Assembly (NCBI RefSeq): GCF_024298965.1
Contig: NZ_CP085193.1
Coordinates: 9,486,001-9,550,000, forward strand
Reading direction: 5' to 3'
Origin: Streptomyces rapamycinicus NRRL 5491
GTDB taxonomy: Bacteria > Actinomycetota > Actinomycetes > Streptomycetales > Streptomycetaceae
DNA length: 64,000 bases
The notes under the pieces: generated by a model
Seen by the model: the letters and a program-made list of their open reading frames with translations, nothing else
What the model was told of the DNA's origin: nothing
Databases searched by the model: none
Position numbers and translations under genes: made by a program
Shown here: positions 1-9,692 of the stretch, in pieces
Numbering within the stretch: the first letter of the stretch is position 1
How the letters are laid out: every line of letters starts with the position of its first letter

Positions 1-1
1 C

Positions 2-937
<936 letters not shown>

Positions 938-993
938 TGGGACATGCCACAAACCAAAGGGTGAATCGCTGAAGACCTACGGTGCCCGCACCT

Positions 994-1026
994 GGAGTGG
1001 AGCCAGGATGATCCTGGCTCCACTCC
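994..1026 (+). terminator. Rho-independent-type hairpin after the xylanase gene
   Basis: A perfect 14-bp inverted repeat (994-1007 pairs with 1013-1026) encloses a 5-nt loop. It lies 57 nt after the xylanase stop. There is no clear T-run, which is common for actinomycete terminators. Confidence 0.8.
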
Positions 1027-1082
1027 GTCGACGTGGCCGCCGTGGGGCCGGATTTCGAAGATTCCACCGTTACCACTGACTG

Positions 1083-2318
1083 ATGCCCAGCGACTACGTC
1101 AACGTCACCGTCGGGGTGCGGACCACGTACGTCCGTGGCATGGCCACCGAAAGCCCATCGGTGCTGGATGATCTGGCGCGGCTGCGGCCGCTCGTCACCC
1201 GGCCGCTCGTGGCGTCCCACGCCTTTCGTACCGCTTCCGCGATCGGCGAGGCCTTGGCGGCCGGAGCCGACCTGGTGGGGATGGCGCGCGCACTCATCGC
1301 CGATCCGGACCTGCCGCGCAAGGTGCTCACCGGACGTGCGGCGGAGGTCCGGCCCTGCGTGGCCTGCAACGAGGACTGCCGGACGTTCGACCCGGTGCTG
1401 CTGTGTGTGGTCAACCCGGACCTCGCGCCGCCCGGCGAACCGCGTCGGCCCGCCGCACCGCTGGTGCGCGCGTGGGACCAGGAACGCGTCACCGGACAGC
1501 GCGTGGCCGTCGTGGGGGCGGGACCGGCGGGCCTGGAGTGCGCGCTGAGTCTCGCCCGCGCCGGGGTGGCGGATGTCGTCCTCTTCGAGGCCGCCGACCG
1601 GCTGGGCGGACAGCTCGCCACGGCGGCTCTGGCACCCCACCGCACCGGTTGGGCCGCGCTGCTCGGCTTCTACGAACGGGGGCTGTCCGCCGCGGGTGTC
1701 GACGTACGTCTGGGGCGGACCGCGGGGCCGGGCGCCGAACTCGAAGGATTCGACGCCGTGGTGCTGGCCACGGGCGCGGTGGAGACATCGCCGCTACTGG
1801 AGACTGGGGCCATGGCCTCGTCGGTCGCGCTGGCGCGGGGAGTTCCGTCGCTGGCCGGTGCCGCGCAGGTGCTCGTGGCCGATGACGGGTTCGGCTGGTG
1901 GCCGGGGTGCGACGTCGTGGAACTGGCCGTAGCCGCGGGGGTTCCCCGCATCACCTTCGTCACGCCGGGAACGGCCTTCGCCGGGGCGATCCCGCCCGAG
2001 AGCCGCGTCCAATTGCTGGAACGTCTTTCGGGCACCTGCGAACTTGAGATCCTGCCGTTGTGCACGGCGACCGGCATCGGGCCCGAGGGCGTCACCGTCG
2101 CCCACCGCATCTCCGGAGGGACCACCACTGTGCCTGCGGACGGTGTCGTCGTGGTGGGGGAGAGGCGCCCGCGCTCCGCCCTGGACTGCGCCGCCCCCCT
2201 GGTGCTGACGGTTGGCGACGCCGTGGTGCCGCGACTTGTGGCGCACGCGATCGCCGTGGGACGGGAGGCCGCCGTCAGAATCGCCACTGGGAACTGCCGA
2301 GCCGCACGCGCGGCCTGA
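1083..2318 (+). pseudogene. N-terminally truncated Old Yellow Enzyme family oxidoreductase (2,4-dienoyl-CoA reductase / FadH type)
   Basis: The 411-residue reading frame matches the C-terminal two thirds of the FMN/4Fe-4S/FAD oxidoreductase family (2,4-dienoyl-CoA reductase, dimethylamine or stachydrine-type dehydrogenases). It begins at the end of the FMN barrel (GVRTTYVRGMA, then GMARALIADPDLP). A Cys-rich iron-sulfur motif follows (CVACNEDC, then CVVNP), and then a dinucleotide-binding fold (VAVVGAGPAGLECA). Family members are about 650-700 residues, so roughly 250 residues of barrel are missing. An in-frame TGA lies at 1077-1079, just before the first ATG, and no barrel sequence is visible upstream. 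I infer a gene decapitated by deletion. The remaining flavin domain is intact, so a residual product cannot be excluded. Confidence 0.75.
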
Positions 2319-2366
2319 TCCTCGCCGGCCACGCCTCATGACGCCCGTCGCGGTGGTACCGGCATG

Positions 2367-3196
2367 ATGCGGACTGGACGGGAGGTCCGGGTCAGGACAT
2401 ACCCGGCCGGCAGCGTCAGCCCGGACGACTTCGAGGTGGTCCGGGTCCCTGTGCCCCGGCCCCTTCGCGCCGGGTGATGCCGTGTGGCACGCCCAGGGCT
2501 GGCGCGAGTACGCCGTCGTGGACGCGGGGGCCGAGCAGCTCAGCGGACTCGGCACCCTGACACGCCTGGACGTCGGCGCATGCGAGCCGCAGTGGTATCT
2601 CGGCCCGCTGGGCGGTATGGGATTGACGGCCTATGCCGGTCTGCACGTCGTTGACGCGCTACGAGGTGGAAACGGTCTGGATCTCGGCCGCTGCGGTGGC
2701 GGTGGGCAGCTTGGCCGTGCAGATCGCGCGGCTCATGGGCAACCGGGTAGTGGCCAGTGCGGGCACTGACGACAAGGTCGACTGGCTGCGCGACCGCTTG
2801 GGCGTCGATGCCTTCAACTACCGGACGGGGGACTTCGAGGCGAGGCTGGGCGACATCGCGCCTGACGGAATCGACGTCTATTTCGATTCCGCCCGGGGGA
2901 CCCATCTCAAGGCTGCCCTGTCGTATCTGAGGGGGGCGGGCGCGTAGCGATGTGTGGCTCGATCTCGGAGTACGAGTCCGGCTCGGCCGGGCCACGGAAC
3001 CTGTTCCTCGCGGTGTCCAAGGACCTGACCCTTCGTGGGTTCCGCGGGGGCAGCAACCTGCATCTCCTGGGGCAGATGCAGCGCCGGATGACGGCACGGC
3101 TTCGCAGCGGCGAGCTGGCTCATCGCGAGACCGTGTTCGCGGGCTTGGAGTCGGCTCCGCACGCGCTGACAGAGATGATCGCCGGCCGAACGACCG
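2367..3196 (+). pseudogene. Decayed NADP-dependent medium-chain oxidoreductase (zinc-independent MDR / quinone reductase type)
   Basis: Pieces of one MDR protein appear in order but in different frames. An N-terminal piece from an ATG at 2367 (REVRVRTYPAGSV...) hits a stop near 2478. Then comes a WHAQGWREYAVVDAG piece with LGPLGGMGLTAYAGL. The NADP-binding part (VGSLAVQIARLMGNRVVASAG) and substrate domain (GIDVYFDSARGTHL) end at a stop at 2945-2947. The C-terminal part (GPRNLFLAVSKDLTLRGF ... HALTEMIAGRTTVLG) resumes at 2950. At least two frame changes and an internal deletion make it non-functional. Its 3' end overlaps the transposase reading frame on the other strand, which looks like the insertion or deletion junction. 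Confidence 0.8.
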
Positions 3197-4106
3197 TGTT
3201 GGGATCGTCGATCGGCGGGGGCAAGAAGGGGTGGAGCGGTCTGGCGTTCGCGATGCCCTGGTGTGGTCGGTGTCCGTTGTAGAACTGCTCGAACTCGCGC
3301 AGGGCGTGGAGGAGGTGTCGCTGGTTCCAGATCAGTGTCCGGTCCAGGAGCTCGCGGCGACAGGTCTGTGTCCAGCGCTCCGTGATCGAGTTCATCCTGG
3401 GCGTCTGGATGCCGCTGAGGACGACTTCGATCCCCGCGTCCCTGAGGACGGCATCGAAAAGGTCGGGGAACTTCCCGTCCCGGTCCCGGATCATGAACCG
3501 TGCCCGGCAGCCGGTGTCTTCGAGGTCCATGACGAGGTTCTTCGCCGCTTGCGCTACCCAGGATGCGCTCGGATGCGCGGTGGCGCCCAGGACGCGGATC
3601 CGGCGACTGCCGTGTTCGATCACCGCGAGCACGTACATCCGTACCCCCGACAGCGCGACTGTTTCCATGAAGTCGCAGGCCAGCAGGGCATCAGCCTGGG
3701 AGCGCAGAAAGTCGGCCCAGGTACTGGAGTTCCGCTCGGGCGCCGGGTCGATGCCGGCCTCCTTCAGGATTTCCCAGACGGTGGACGCACCTACCCTCAC
3801 TCCCAGCACGAGCAGCTCGCCGTGCAGGCGCCGGTGCCCCCAGCTCGGGTTCTCCTTCGCCAGGCGCAGCACCAGGATGCGGATGGAGCGCACGGTGCGC
3901 GGTCGTCCCGCGTGAAGCAGCGCCGCCAGGAACGCCCGATCGCTCGGCGAGAACCGGACCTTGCCCTTGCCGAGTTGGCGTTCCAGCACGGTGATCTGGT
4001 GGCGCAGCGCGAGGATCTCCGCGTCTTTGGCCCGGTCGGTCATCGGCAGCAGGCGCAACATCGCGAACGCGTTTGTCACGCCCAAGTAAGCCAGTCGCAG
4101 CAGCAC
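3120..4106 (-). mobile_element. Integrase-core (IS481/IS3-like DDE) transposase, probably defective remnant
   Basis: The 328-residue protein has a transposase N-terminal part (EILALRHQITVLERQL), a helix-turn-helix region (NPSWGHRRLHGELL) and an rve-type integrase core. The DDE residues are visible: Asp145 in DFMETV, Asp208/210 in IRDRDGKF and Glu243 in NSITERW, followed by the conserved FYNGHRPHQGI. From memory, complete relatives carry about 40 extra residues where this protein reads AALLHAGRPRTVRSI, so an internal deletion is likely. The last ~28 residues are antisense to the neighbouring MDR pseudogene, so the native C-terminus is replaced. I did not find convincing terminal inverted repeats. 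It marks a rearranged left border of the cluster. Confidence 0.8.
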
Positions 4107-4479
4107 GATCGATCATCATTGGCGCGCGGACCACCGACTACGCGAGAGTGCCGACTCGAGCTACCGCGGCCAAGATTTCGGGAAACCTGAAGAACCGCCC
4201 TCACCAGGGCGGATGTGATTTCCGGCAAGCGCACCGCTGGGCGTGCGTCACGTCTGGCCATCTCCACGATCAGCCGCATCCCGACCTGGTCGGCCCGGTC
4301 TGACCAGCAACGCCACATGATCAGCAGGACCTTGAACCGACCCCGGGCAGTGGGCGGACTGTGCCCGCGCAGTGGAACAACAGAACTGCCCGAAGGCTTC
4401 GGCATGGCTAACCTGGCGATCGGTGCCCGTGGCGCGGACACAGCGCGAGTTGTTCTGCCGGAACTACCAGTGGAGCGGA
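4107..4479. other. Intergenic region between transposase remnant and thioesterase
   Basis: About 370 bp without a recognisable gene. Short open frames here match nothing I know. It should hold the upstream end of the insertion element and the promoter of the thioesterase gene, but I see no clear -10/-35 pair. Confidence 0.5.
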
Positions 4480-5265
4480 ATGTCCGATCTGCCTGTGGAC
4501 GATGAGCTATGGTGCCGACGCTACCGCCCATCCCGCACGGCCACGGCCCGCCTGGTGTGCCTCCCGCACGCGGGTGGCTCGGCAACGTTCTATCTGCCCT
4601 TCGTATCGGCTCTCAGCCCCGACGTCGACGTCGTCGCCATCCAGTACCCCGGGCGGCAGGACCGCCGTGCGGAGCAGCCATTGACGGACGTGGATGCGCT
4701 GGCGGACCGGATCCACGAAGCCCTCCTTCGGCAACCACCGCTTCCGGTCACGTTCTTCGGACACAGCCTCGGCGCCCTCATCGGCTTCGAGACCATTCGT
4801 CGGCTCGAGGCCGGCGGCAGTCCGGTGGCGCATCTGTTCGCATCCAGCCGGGGCGCCCCGTCCATGCACCGTGGTGAGAGTGTCCATCTGCGAGACGACG
4901 AGGGCATCCTGTCCGTCGTGCACTATCTGAACGGCACCGCTGCGAATGTCCTCGGCAACCAGGAAATGATGCGTGCGGCTCTGCCGTCCCTGCGTGCCGA
5001 CTATCAGGCAGCCGATACCTACAGATGTGCTCCGGAAGTCACCATCGGCTGCCCTGTCACAGTCCTGACCGGCGACGCCGACCCGCAGACAACGGTTTCC
5101 GAGGCCCGCGCGTGGGAGCGGCAGACCACCAGTGCCTGTACTTTCCATACATTTTCCGGCGGGCACTTCTACATCTCGGAACAGACGGACAGCGTGATCG
5201 CATTGCTCAAGGATCACTTCGCGGAAACGGCAGACGACAACCGTCTGCCCACAGCCCGCCCTTGA
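4480..5265 (+). CDS. Type II (editing) thioesterase of the PKS cluster
   Basis: This alpha/beta hydrolase of the RifR/SrfAD type II thioesterase family hydrolyses aberrant acyl groups from PKS acyl-carrier domains. From the ATG at 4480 it has 261 residues, the usual family size. CLPHAGGSA gives the oxyanion-side motif, GHSLG holds the nucleophile Ser96, GDADP supplies the likely Asp and SGGHFYI the catalytic His229. An earlier in-frame start at 4372 would add 36 residues without homology. The 4480 start has GGAG at 4472-4475 and aligns with the second, truncated copy near 29.0 kb, whose protein also begins at this point. It lies in the same direction as ccr 140 bp downstream. It should act in trans on the PKS modules of this window. 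Confidence 0.92.
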   Translation: MSDLPVDDELWCRRYRPSRTATARLVCLPHAGGSATFYLPFVSALSPDVDVVAIQYPGRQDRRAEQPLTDVDALADRIHEALLRQPPLPVTFFGHSLGALIGFETIRRLEAGGSPVAHLFASSRGAPSMHRGESVHLRDDEGILSVVHYLNGTAANVLGNQEMMRAALPSLRADYQAADTYRCAPEVTIGCPVTVLTGDADPQTTVSEARAWERQTTSACTFHTFSGGHFYISEQTDSVIALLKDHFAETADDNRLPTARP

Positions 5266-5299
5266 AGTCTCCGAAACCGACAATCCGGTTCGGCCCCGG

Positions 5300-5357
5300 T
5301 CATGTCGAGGACCCCTGTCCGGCATATGCGGAGTGGCGTGCCCAGCGGCCTACCTGA
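5300..5357 (+). pseudogene. Possible relic of a cytochrome P450 N-terminus
   Basis: In the gap between the thioesterase and ccr, one frame reads HVEDPCPAYAEWRAQRPT followed by a stop. This resembles the start of actinomycete P450s (compare GDPYPEYAKWRARQPV in the P450 at 24044). Nothing else of a P450 follows. Only ~18 residues support it, so this is tentative. Confidence 0.35.
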
Positions 5358-5404
5358 AGCGACGACTACCATCCGACGTTCAACAGGTTCGACAGGGGGA
5401 GCAC

Positions 5405-6772
5405 GTGGACCGCGCGTTCGTGGAAGCCGTTGAATCGCCGGAAGCTGCGCCCGAAGACGTAGAGTCGCTGTCGGTGCCTGAATTCTACCGGGCGGCGGTG
5501 CTGCTCAAGGACGAGCAACACATGTTCGACGGAGTTCGGGTGGCAAACCGGAACCCCGCCAAGTCGCTTCATCTGGCGGAAGTGCCCACGCCGATGCCGG
5601 GTCCTGGCGAAGTCCTGGTGGCGGCCATGGCCAGCTCCGTGAATTACAACACGGTCTGGAGCGCGATCTTCGAGCCCGTCCCCACCTTCGCGTTCCTGGA
5701 GCAGTACGCGCGCACCGGGGGGCTCGCGACCCGGCACGATCAGCCCTACCACGTCGTGGGGTCCGACCTCTCCGGGATCGTGCTGAGGACCGGGCCCGGG
5801 GTCCGACGCTGGCGCCCGGGGCAGCGGGTGGTGGCCCACTGCCTCAGCGTCGAACTGGAGGACCCCGCAGGGCACGACGACTCGATGCTCGACCCCCAGC
5901 AGCGGATCTGGGGATTCGAGACCAATTTCGGCGGGCTTGCCGAACTCGCCCTGGTCAAGGCGAATCAGCTGATGCCCAAGCCCCCGCACCTGACGTGGGA
6001 GGAGGCTGCCGTGTCCGGTCTGGTCAACTCGACCGCGTACCGGCAGTTGGTCTCCCGCAACGGGGCGAACATGCGGCAGGGGGACAACGTGCTGATCTGG
6101 GGCGCGGCAAGCGGTCTCGGTTCGTACGCCACCCAATACGCGCTCGCAGGAGGGGCGTTCCCGATCTGCGTGGTGTCGAGCCCGCGGAAGGCCGAGATCT
6201 GCCGGGAGATGGGCGCGGAGGCGATCATCGACCGCAGTGCGGAGGACTACCGCTTCTGGTCCGGGGAAGAAGGCGGCCAGAATCCCCGCGAATGGCGACG
6301 GTTCGGCCAGCGGGTCAGGGAACTGACGGGCGGCGAGGACGTGGACATCGTCTTCGAGCACCCGGGGCGCGACACCTTCGGCGCCTCCGTCTACGTCGCC
6401 AGGCGCGGGGGCACGATCGTCACCTGCGCGTCGACGACCGGCTATCTCCACGAGTTCGACAACAGGTATCTGTGGATGCACGTCAAGCGCATCATCGGAT
6501 CGCACTTCGCCAACTACTACGAGGCATGGCGGGCGAACCGGCTGATCATGCGGGGCCGGATCCATCCGTCGCTCTCTCAGACGTACCCGCTGGAGCAGGT
6601 GGGCCTGGCCGCCGAGGTCGTACACGGGAACCGACACCTGGGCAAGGTGGGCGTGCTCTGCCTCGCGGACAAGGAGGGCATGGGGGTGGACGCGCCGGAG
6701 TTCCGGACCCGCCACGAGGCCCAGCTCAACCGCTTCCGCAAGCGACCGGGGTCCACGGACGCAGCCGGCTGA
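5405..6772 (+). CDS. ccr: Crotonyl-CoA carboxylase/reductase
   Basis: This medium-chain dehydrogenase-fold enzyme reductively carboxylates crotonyl-CoA (or longer 2-enoyl-CoA) with NADPH and CO2 to ethylmalonyl-CoA (or other alkylmalonyl-CoA), a PKS extender unit. The GTG at 5405 has a strong purine-rich site (AGGGGGA) five bases upstream and gives 455 residues, close to the family norm. The ATG at 5333 would add 24 unmatched residues. Family signatures are present: SSVNYNTVWSA (CO2-site Asn), GFETNFGG (Phe-Glu pair), the nucleotide-binding stretch IWGAASGLGSYA and WMHVKRIIGSHFANY with the CO2-site His. These correspond to residues described for Kitasatospora Ccr. It sits between the thioesterase and the convergent SARP gene. 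It likely feeds the VAGH-type AT of the PKS at 10383. The exact alkyl length cannot be read from motifs. Confidence 0.95.
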   Translation: MDRAFVEAVESPEAAPEDVESLSVPEFYRAAVLLKDEQHMFDGVRVANRNPAKSLHLAEVPTPMPGPGEVLVAAMASSVNYNTVWSAIFEPVPTFAFLEQYARTGGLATRHDQPYHVVGSDLSGIVLRTGPGVRRWRPGQRVVAHCLSVELEDPAGHDDSMLDPQQRIWGFETNFGGLAELALVKANQLMPKPPHLTWEEAAVSGLVNSTAYRQLVSRNGANMRQGDNVLIWGAASGLGSYATQYALAGGAFPICVVSSPRKAEICREMGAEAIIDRSAEDYRFWSGEEGGQNPREWRRFGQRVRELTGGEDVDIVFEHPGRDTFGASVYVARRGGTIVTCASTTGYLHEFDNRYLWMHVKRIIGSHFANYYEAWRANRLIMRGRIHPSLSQTYPLEQVGLAAEVVHGNRHLGKVGVLCLADKEGMGVDAPEFRTRHEAQLNRFRKRPGSTDAAG

Positions 6773-6790
6773 CCGGTACAGAAGTCGCAG

Positions 6791-6813
6791 GCACAGGCAC
6801 AGGCACAGCACAG
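6791..6813 (+). repeat. Short GCACAG tandem repeat
   Basis: Three perfect copies of GCACAG (6791-6808) with partial copies on both sides lie 18 nt after the ccr stop codon. It is probably a slippage-prone simple repeat without function. Confidence 0.7.
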
Positions 6814-7008
6814 GCCCTGGACCGCGGCCGGCCGACGCTGCCCATGGCGCCGGCCACGACAACGGCCGTCCCGCCCCGATGTGAACCCGCTGAACTCCCC
6901 GGTCCCGAGCCGCGGACCGGCACTGAGGCTCGGGCGGCGCGCATCGCGACGCCGCGGAGTTCCGAAGGACAGACCCTTAGTAGAAGGCTCGTGAAGATCT
7001 TGGGGTGG

Positions 7009-7040
7009 GGTTGTCCGGCCGTGGGCCGGGCAGCCCAACC
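7009..7040. terminator. Hairpin between convergent ccr and SARP genes
   Basis: Inner stem 7015-7020/7024-7029 (CCGGCC with GGCCGG) has a 3-nt loop, and an outer stem 7009-7013/7036-7040 (GGTTG with CAACC) surrounds it. It lies between two converging stop codons and could end transcripts from both sides. Confidence 0.5.
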
Positions 7041-7121
7041 TCTCACCACACGACTTCAACTGACCCGTTCTCGGCACACCACAACAACGACCAGATTGCC
7101 CCTGAGTTACCGGTATTGACC

Positions 7122-8795
7122 CTATGGCAGATCCGCCGTTCGCCCGGGTTCACGTGCCTTCCGACGGAGCCGCCAGCCGTGCACGTCGTCCCCGGGAAGC
7201 AACACGCTGACGGTGACCTCGACCACCGCGTTCTCCGGAATGTCGCCTCCTCGGTGGCTGATCCTCTCGACGAGCGACGCGTACTGCCCGCCCATGACCG
7301 CGAGCAGGCCGCGTAACTTCTGGATCTTCCCCGGGCCTCCGATGACCATTTTCACCTGGTTGGGCCGGTGCGGCTCCGGGAGCAGTTCCACGGCGTCCCA
7401 CGCGTCGTCACCGACCCGTTCGTAGCGCACCCGGTGCTCGGTGGCGCGCTTGGTCTCCTCGCTGACCCACACGTGTCTCGCGGGGGCGACGCTGGCCAGT
7501 TGGAGGCACCGGCCGACAACTGCCGTGTCGAGACCCCGCAGTGTGCCGTCATCGAGGTGGTAGCCGAGGATCGCGTCGGTGGACACGACGGCGAACTTGA
7601 CCACGGGCTCCGGCGCTCCACTGCCTGCGGCGGCGCGAACGGAGCGGGCCTCCTGCAACGCGTCGCGGATCGCCAGCGCGGCGTTGACGGCGTGATCGGG
7701 GGCGTGGCCCACGGCATCGAAGACGATCCAACTCATCGACGCCACCCTGCTGATCACCACTCCGCCGTGCCGCCCGACCTCGCGGTCCACCAGCGCGGCC
7801 ACGCTGCCGAGTGCGGACGTCGACTCGGCAGCATCCTCGCCGGGCTCGCCGGCCACCTCGCTGACGACTGCCATCATGGTGGTCAACTTGCCCTCCGCGA
7901 GGGGGGCGACGGGGTCGTCCGCGCCGACCGGCCGGTGTGGCCGGGGCCCCCGGGGCCCGTCCTGGGGGGCCGCGGTCGGCCAGGGCACTCCCTTGGTGCC
8001 ACTGTCGCCGAGCGCGGGTATGACACCGCCGTGCCAGTCGAGGCACACGTCCTGATTGAGGATCAGGCGTTGGAGTTCCTGGAGTTCATGGCTCGGCTCC
8101 AACCCGTGGGTCTCGATCAGCGTCACGCGGGCGCGGTGATAGACGGCAAGCGCGTCCAACTGCCGCCCGCAGCGGTACATCGCCAGCATCAGCTGTCCCA
8201 CCAGGCGTTCGTGGGACAGTTCTCGTCCTGCGACGAGTTCGAGTTCCGCCAGCACCTCGCGGTGCCGCCCGCAGGCCAGTTCGGCCTCGAAAAGCTCCTC
8301 GAAGGCCACGAGATGCGTGTTCTGGACAGCGGTGGCCTCGGACCAGGCGCTACAGGTTTCGGTCAGGTCGGCGAGGACCGGGCCCCGCCAGATGTCGAGT
8401 GCGCCCCGCAGCGCCCGGCGCGCGGATTCCCAGTCGGCTTGGGCGGCGTACGCACGGCCGCGTTCTATGGTGAACATGAACAGGTTCAGGTCGATGGCGT
8501 TGGGTTCGACATGCAGCAGATACCCGGGCGTGTGGGTGAGGAGTACGGCCGGGTCGGCACTGCCGTCATCGCAGGCAAGAATTCCTCGCAGAGCGGACGC
8601 CGCATTCTGGAGCATCTTCCGCGCGGTGGGCGGAACACCGCCGGTCCACAGGGAATCCAGCAGTTTACTCGACGGAACTATCCGGTTGGCTTTTAGCAGC
8701 AGCATGCCCAGCATCGCGCGCTGTTTGATTCCGCCGAGGGGCACGACTCTGTCGTGGGAAACCACTTCCAGAGGACCCAGGATATTGAACTGCAT
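7122..8795 (-). CDS. SARP-family pathway activator with C-terminal cyclase-like domain
   Basis: This is a Streptomyces antibiotic regulatory protein, probably the cluster activator. The chosen ATG (8795) follows a GAGGGA ribosome site at suitable spacing and starts the canonical MQFNILGPLEV; 557 residues. Residues ~1-90 form the OmpR-like winged helix (GGIKQRAMLGMLLLKANR). Residues ~95-245 form the BTAD domain (YLLHVEPNAIDLNLF, then WRGPVLADL). After a proline-rich linker, residues ~300-470 resemble the class III nucleotide cyclase homology fold (GGVVISRVASMSWIVFDAVGHAP, then VVKFAVVSTDA and RGLDTAVVGRCLQLA). The metal-binding residues do not look conserved, so it is probably a sensor-like degenerate domain. 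It is transcribed away from the PKS at 10383. A truncated paralogue lies at 27823. Confidence 0.9.
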   Translation of the reverse strand: MQFNILGPLEVVSHDRVVPLGGIKQRAMLGMLLLKANRIVPSSKLLDSLWTGGVPPTARKMLQNAASALRGILACDDGSADPAVLLTHTPGYLLHVEPNAIDLNLFMFTIERGRAYAAQADWESARRALRGALDIWRGPVLADLTETCSAWSEATAVQNTHLVAFEELFEAELACGRHREVLAELELVAGRELSHERLVGQLMLAMYRCGRQLDALAVYHRARVTLIETHGLEPSHELQELQRLILNQDVCLDWHGGVIPALGDSGTKGVPWPTAAPQDGPRGPRPHRPVGADDPVAPLAEGKLTTMMAVVSEVAGEPGEDAAESTSALGSVAALVDREVGRHGGVVISRVASMSWIVFDAVGHAPDHAVNAALAIRDALQEARSVRAAAGSGAPEPVVKFAVVSTDAILGYHLDDGTLRGLDTAVVGRCLQLASVAPARHVWVSEETKRATEHRVRYERVGDDAWDAVELLPEPHRPNQVKMVIGGPGKIQKLRGLLAVMGGQYASLVERISHRGGDIPENAVVEVTVSVLLPGDDVHGWRLRRKAREPGRTADLP

Positions 8796-9692
8796 GGTGG
8801 TCTCCCTCATCCGCGACACAGTTCGTCCAATGCTGGACAGGCCTGTAGACCGGAAGTATTCGATGGGCTGCCGGAATGGACGAACTCCCTGCCTGGTCGA
8901 GGAGTATGCGGCGCTCAAGCCGCCATCTCTGCGCAGGCGCACACCGTCGGCGGGCACGCGTGAGCATGTACGTGCCGCGCTGTATGAGGCTATGAATTTG
9001 GGATCGGATGACGGTGAATTTCGTGTTCTATAGGCCGTTCATGCCGCTGGATTCCTGACGCGGTCTTTCTGGATTCAGCGGCCGCCCGACTGTCTGGATC
9101 CCGCGCGTAGACGGCGGGTCTGTAACATCGAACGGCGCTGGGGGGCCATGGTCCTGGTGAAGGACGTCGCCTTGGGTGGTCGGGCGTAAACGCACGTTCA
9201 TCCTTGCCTCCCCTGACCGGTCGTTGAGGTTCCTCGAAGGTGACGCGCAGGTGAGGGTGTCCATGCCCCGTCACCCCCTCGAACCCTTACCTGCATCCCC
9301 ATCCGCATCCTCGGATAACCTCGACCAATGTAAAATCCGCGGATAACATCGACCAATGCAAATTAAATGAGGCAATATTCACGCCAGGGCGTGCCCGTAA
9401 TATGGCAATAGCTATCACGGTGGGTCGAGATTCCTGTATGTGCATGATCGGGTGGAGGAGCCCGCCCGGTCCCTCGGCGCCACCCGACCGTCGACGCCGC
9501 GGGTCAGCCCGGGACGTCGGCGTCGGTGACCCGCGGAGACCTCGTCAGTGCCGCTGGCAACCTGATTGCCTCCGGATGGGCGCGTGGTGGAGCGGTGTCA
9601 TTCCGGGCGGTGACCCTCGATGGCTACCTTCCCCTCATGGCAGACCGGACGACGTAGGCATCCAGCAGGGGTGCGGCTGATCGGAGACAGTG
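8796..9692. other. Regulatory intergenic region upstream of SARP gene and PKS relic
   Basis: About 900 bp with no convincing gene. It carries the SARP promoter side and an A/T-rich pocket (about 9305-9420) with direct repeats and small palindromes. These include CACGCC-AG-GGCGTG within an ATATT...AATAT frame near 9375-9400, and an ATAGCTAT palindrome near 9407. The stretch at about 9557-9640 is similar to 29612-29690. Confidence 0.6.
9312..9362 (+). promoter_or_regulatory. Pair of 23-bp direct repeats, candidate regulator binding site
   Basis: Two copies of CGGATAAC(C/A)TCGACCAATG(T/C)AAA lie at 9312-9334 and 9340-9362, differing at two positions, with a 28-bp period. They sit in the A/T-rich pocket between the SARP gene and the PKS relic. 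Direct repeats containing TCGA-like heptamers are typical of SARP operators, although those usually have an 11-bp period. Binding is inferred, not shown. Confidence 0.45.

Noticed and set aside
9028..9274. Possible small genes on the minus strand between the SARP gene and PKS relic
   Set aside because: No ribosome site, no recognisable family, Arg/Pro-rich composition typical of non-coding GC-rich DNA.
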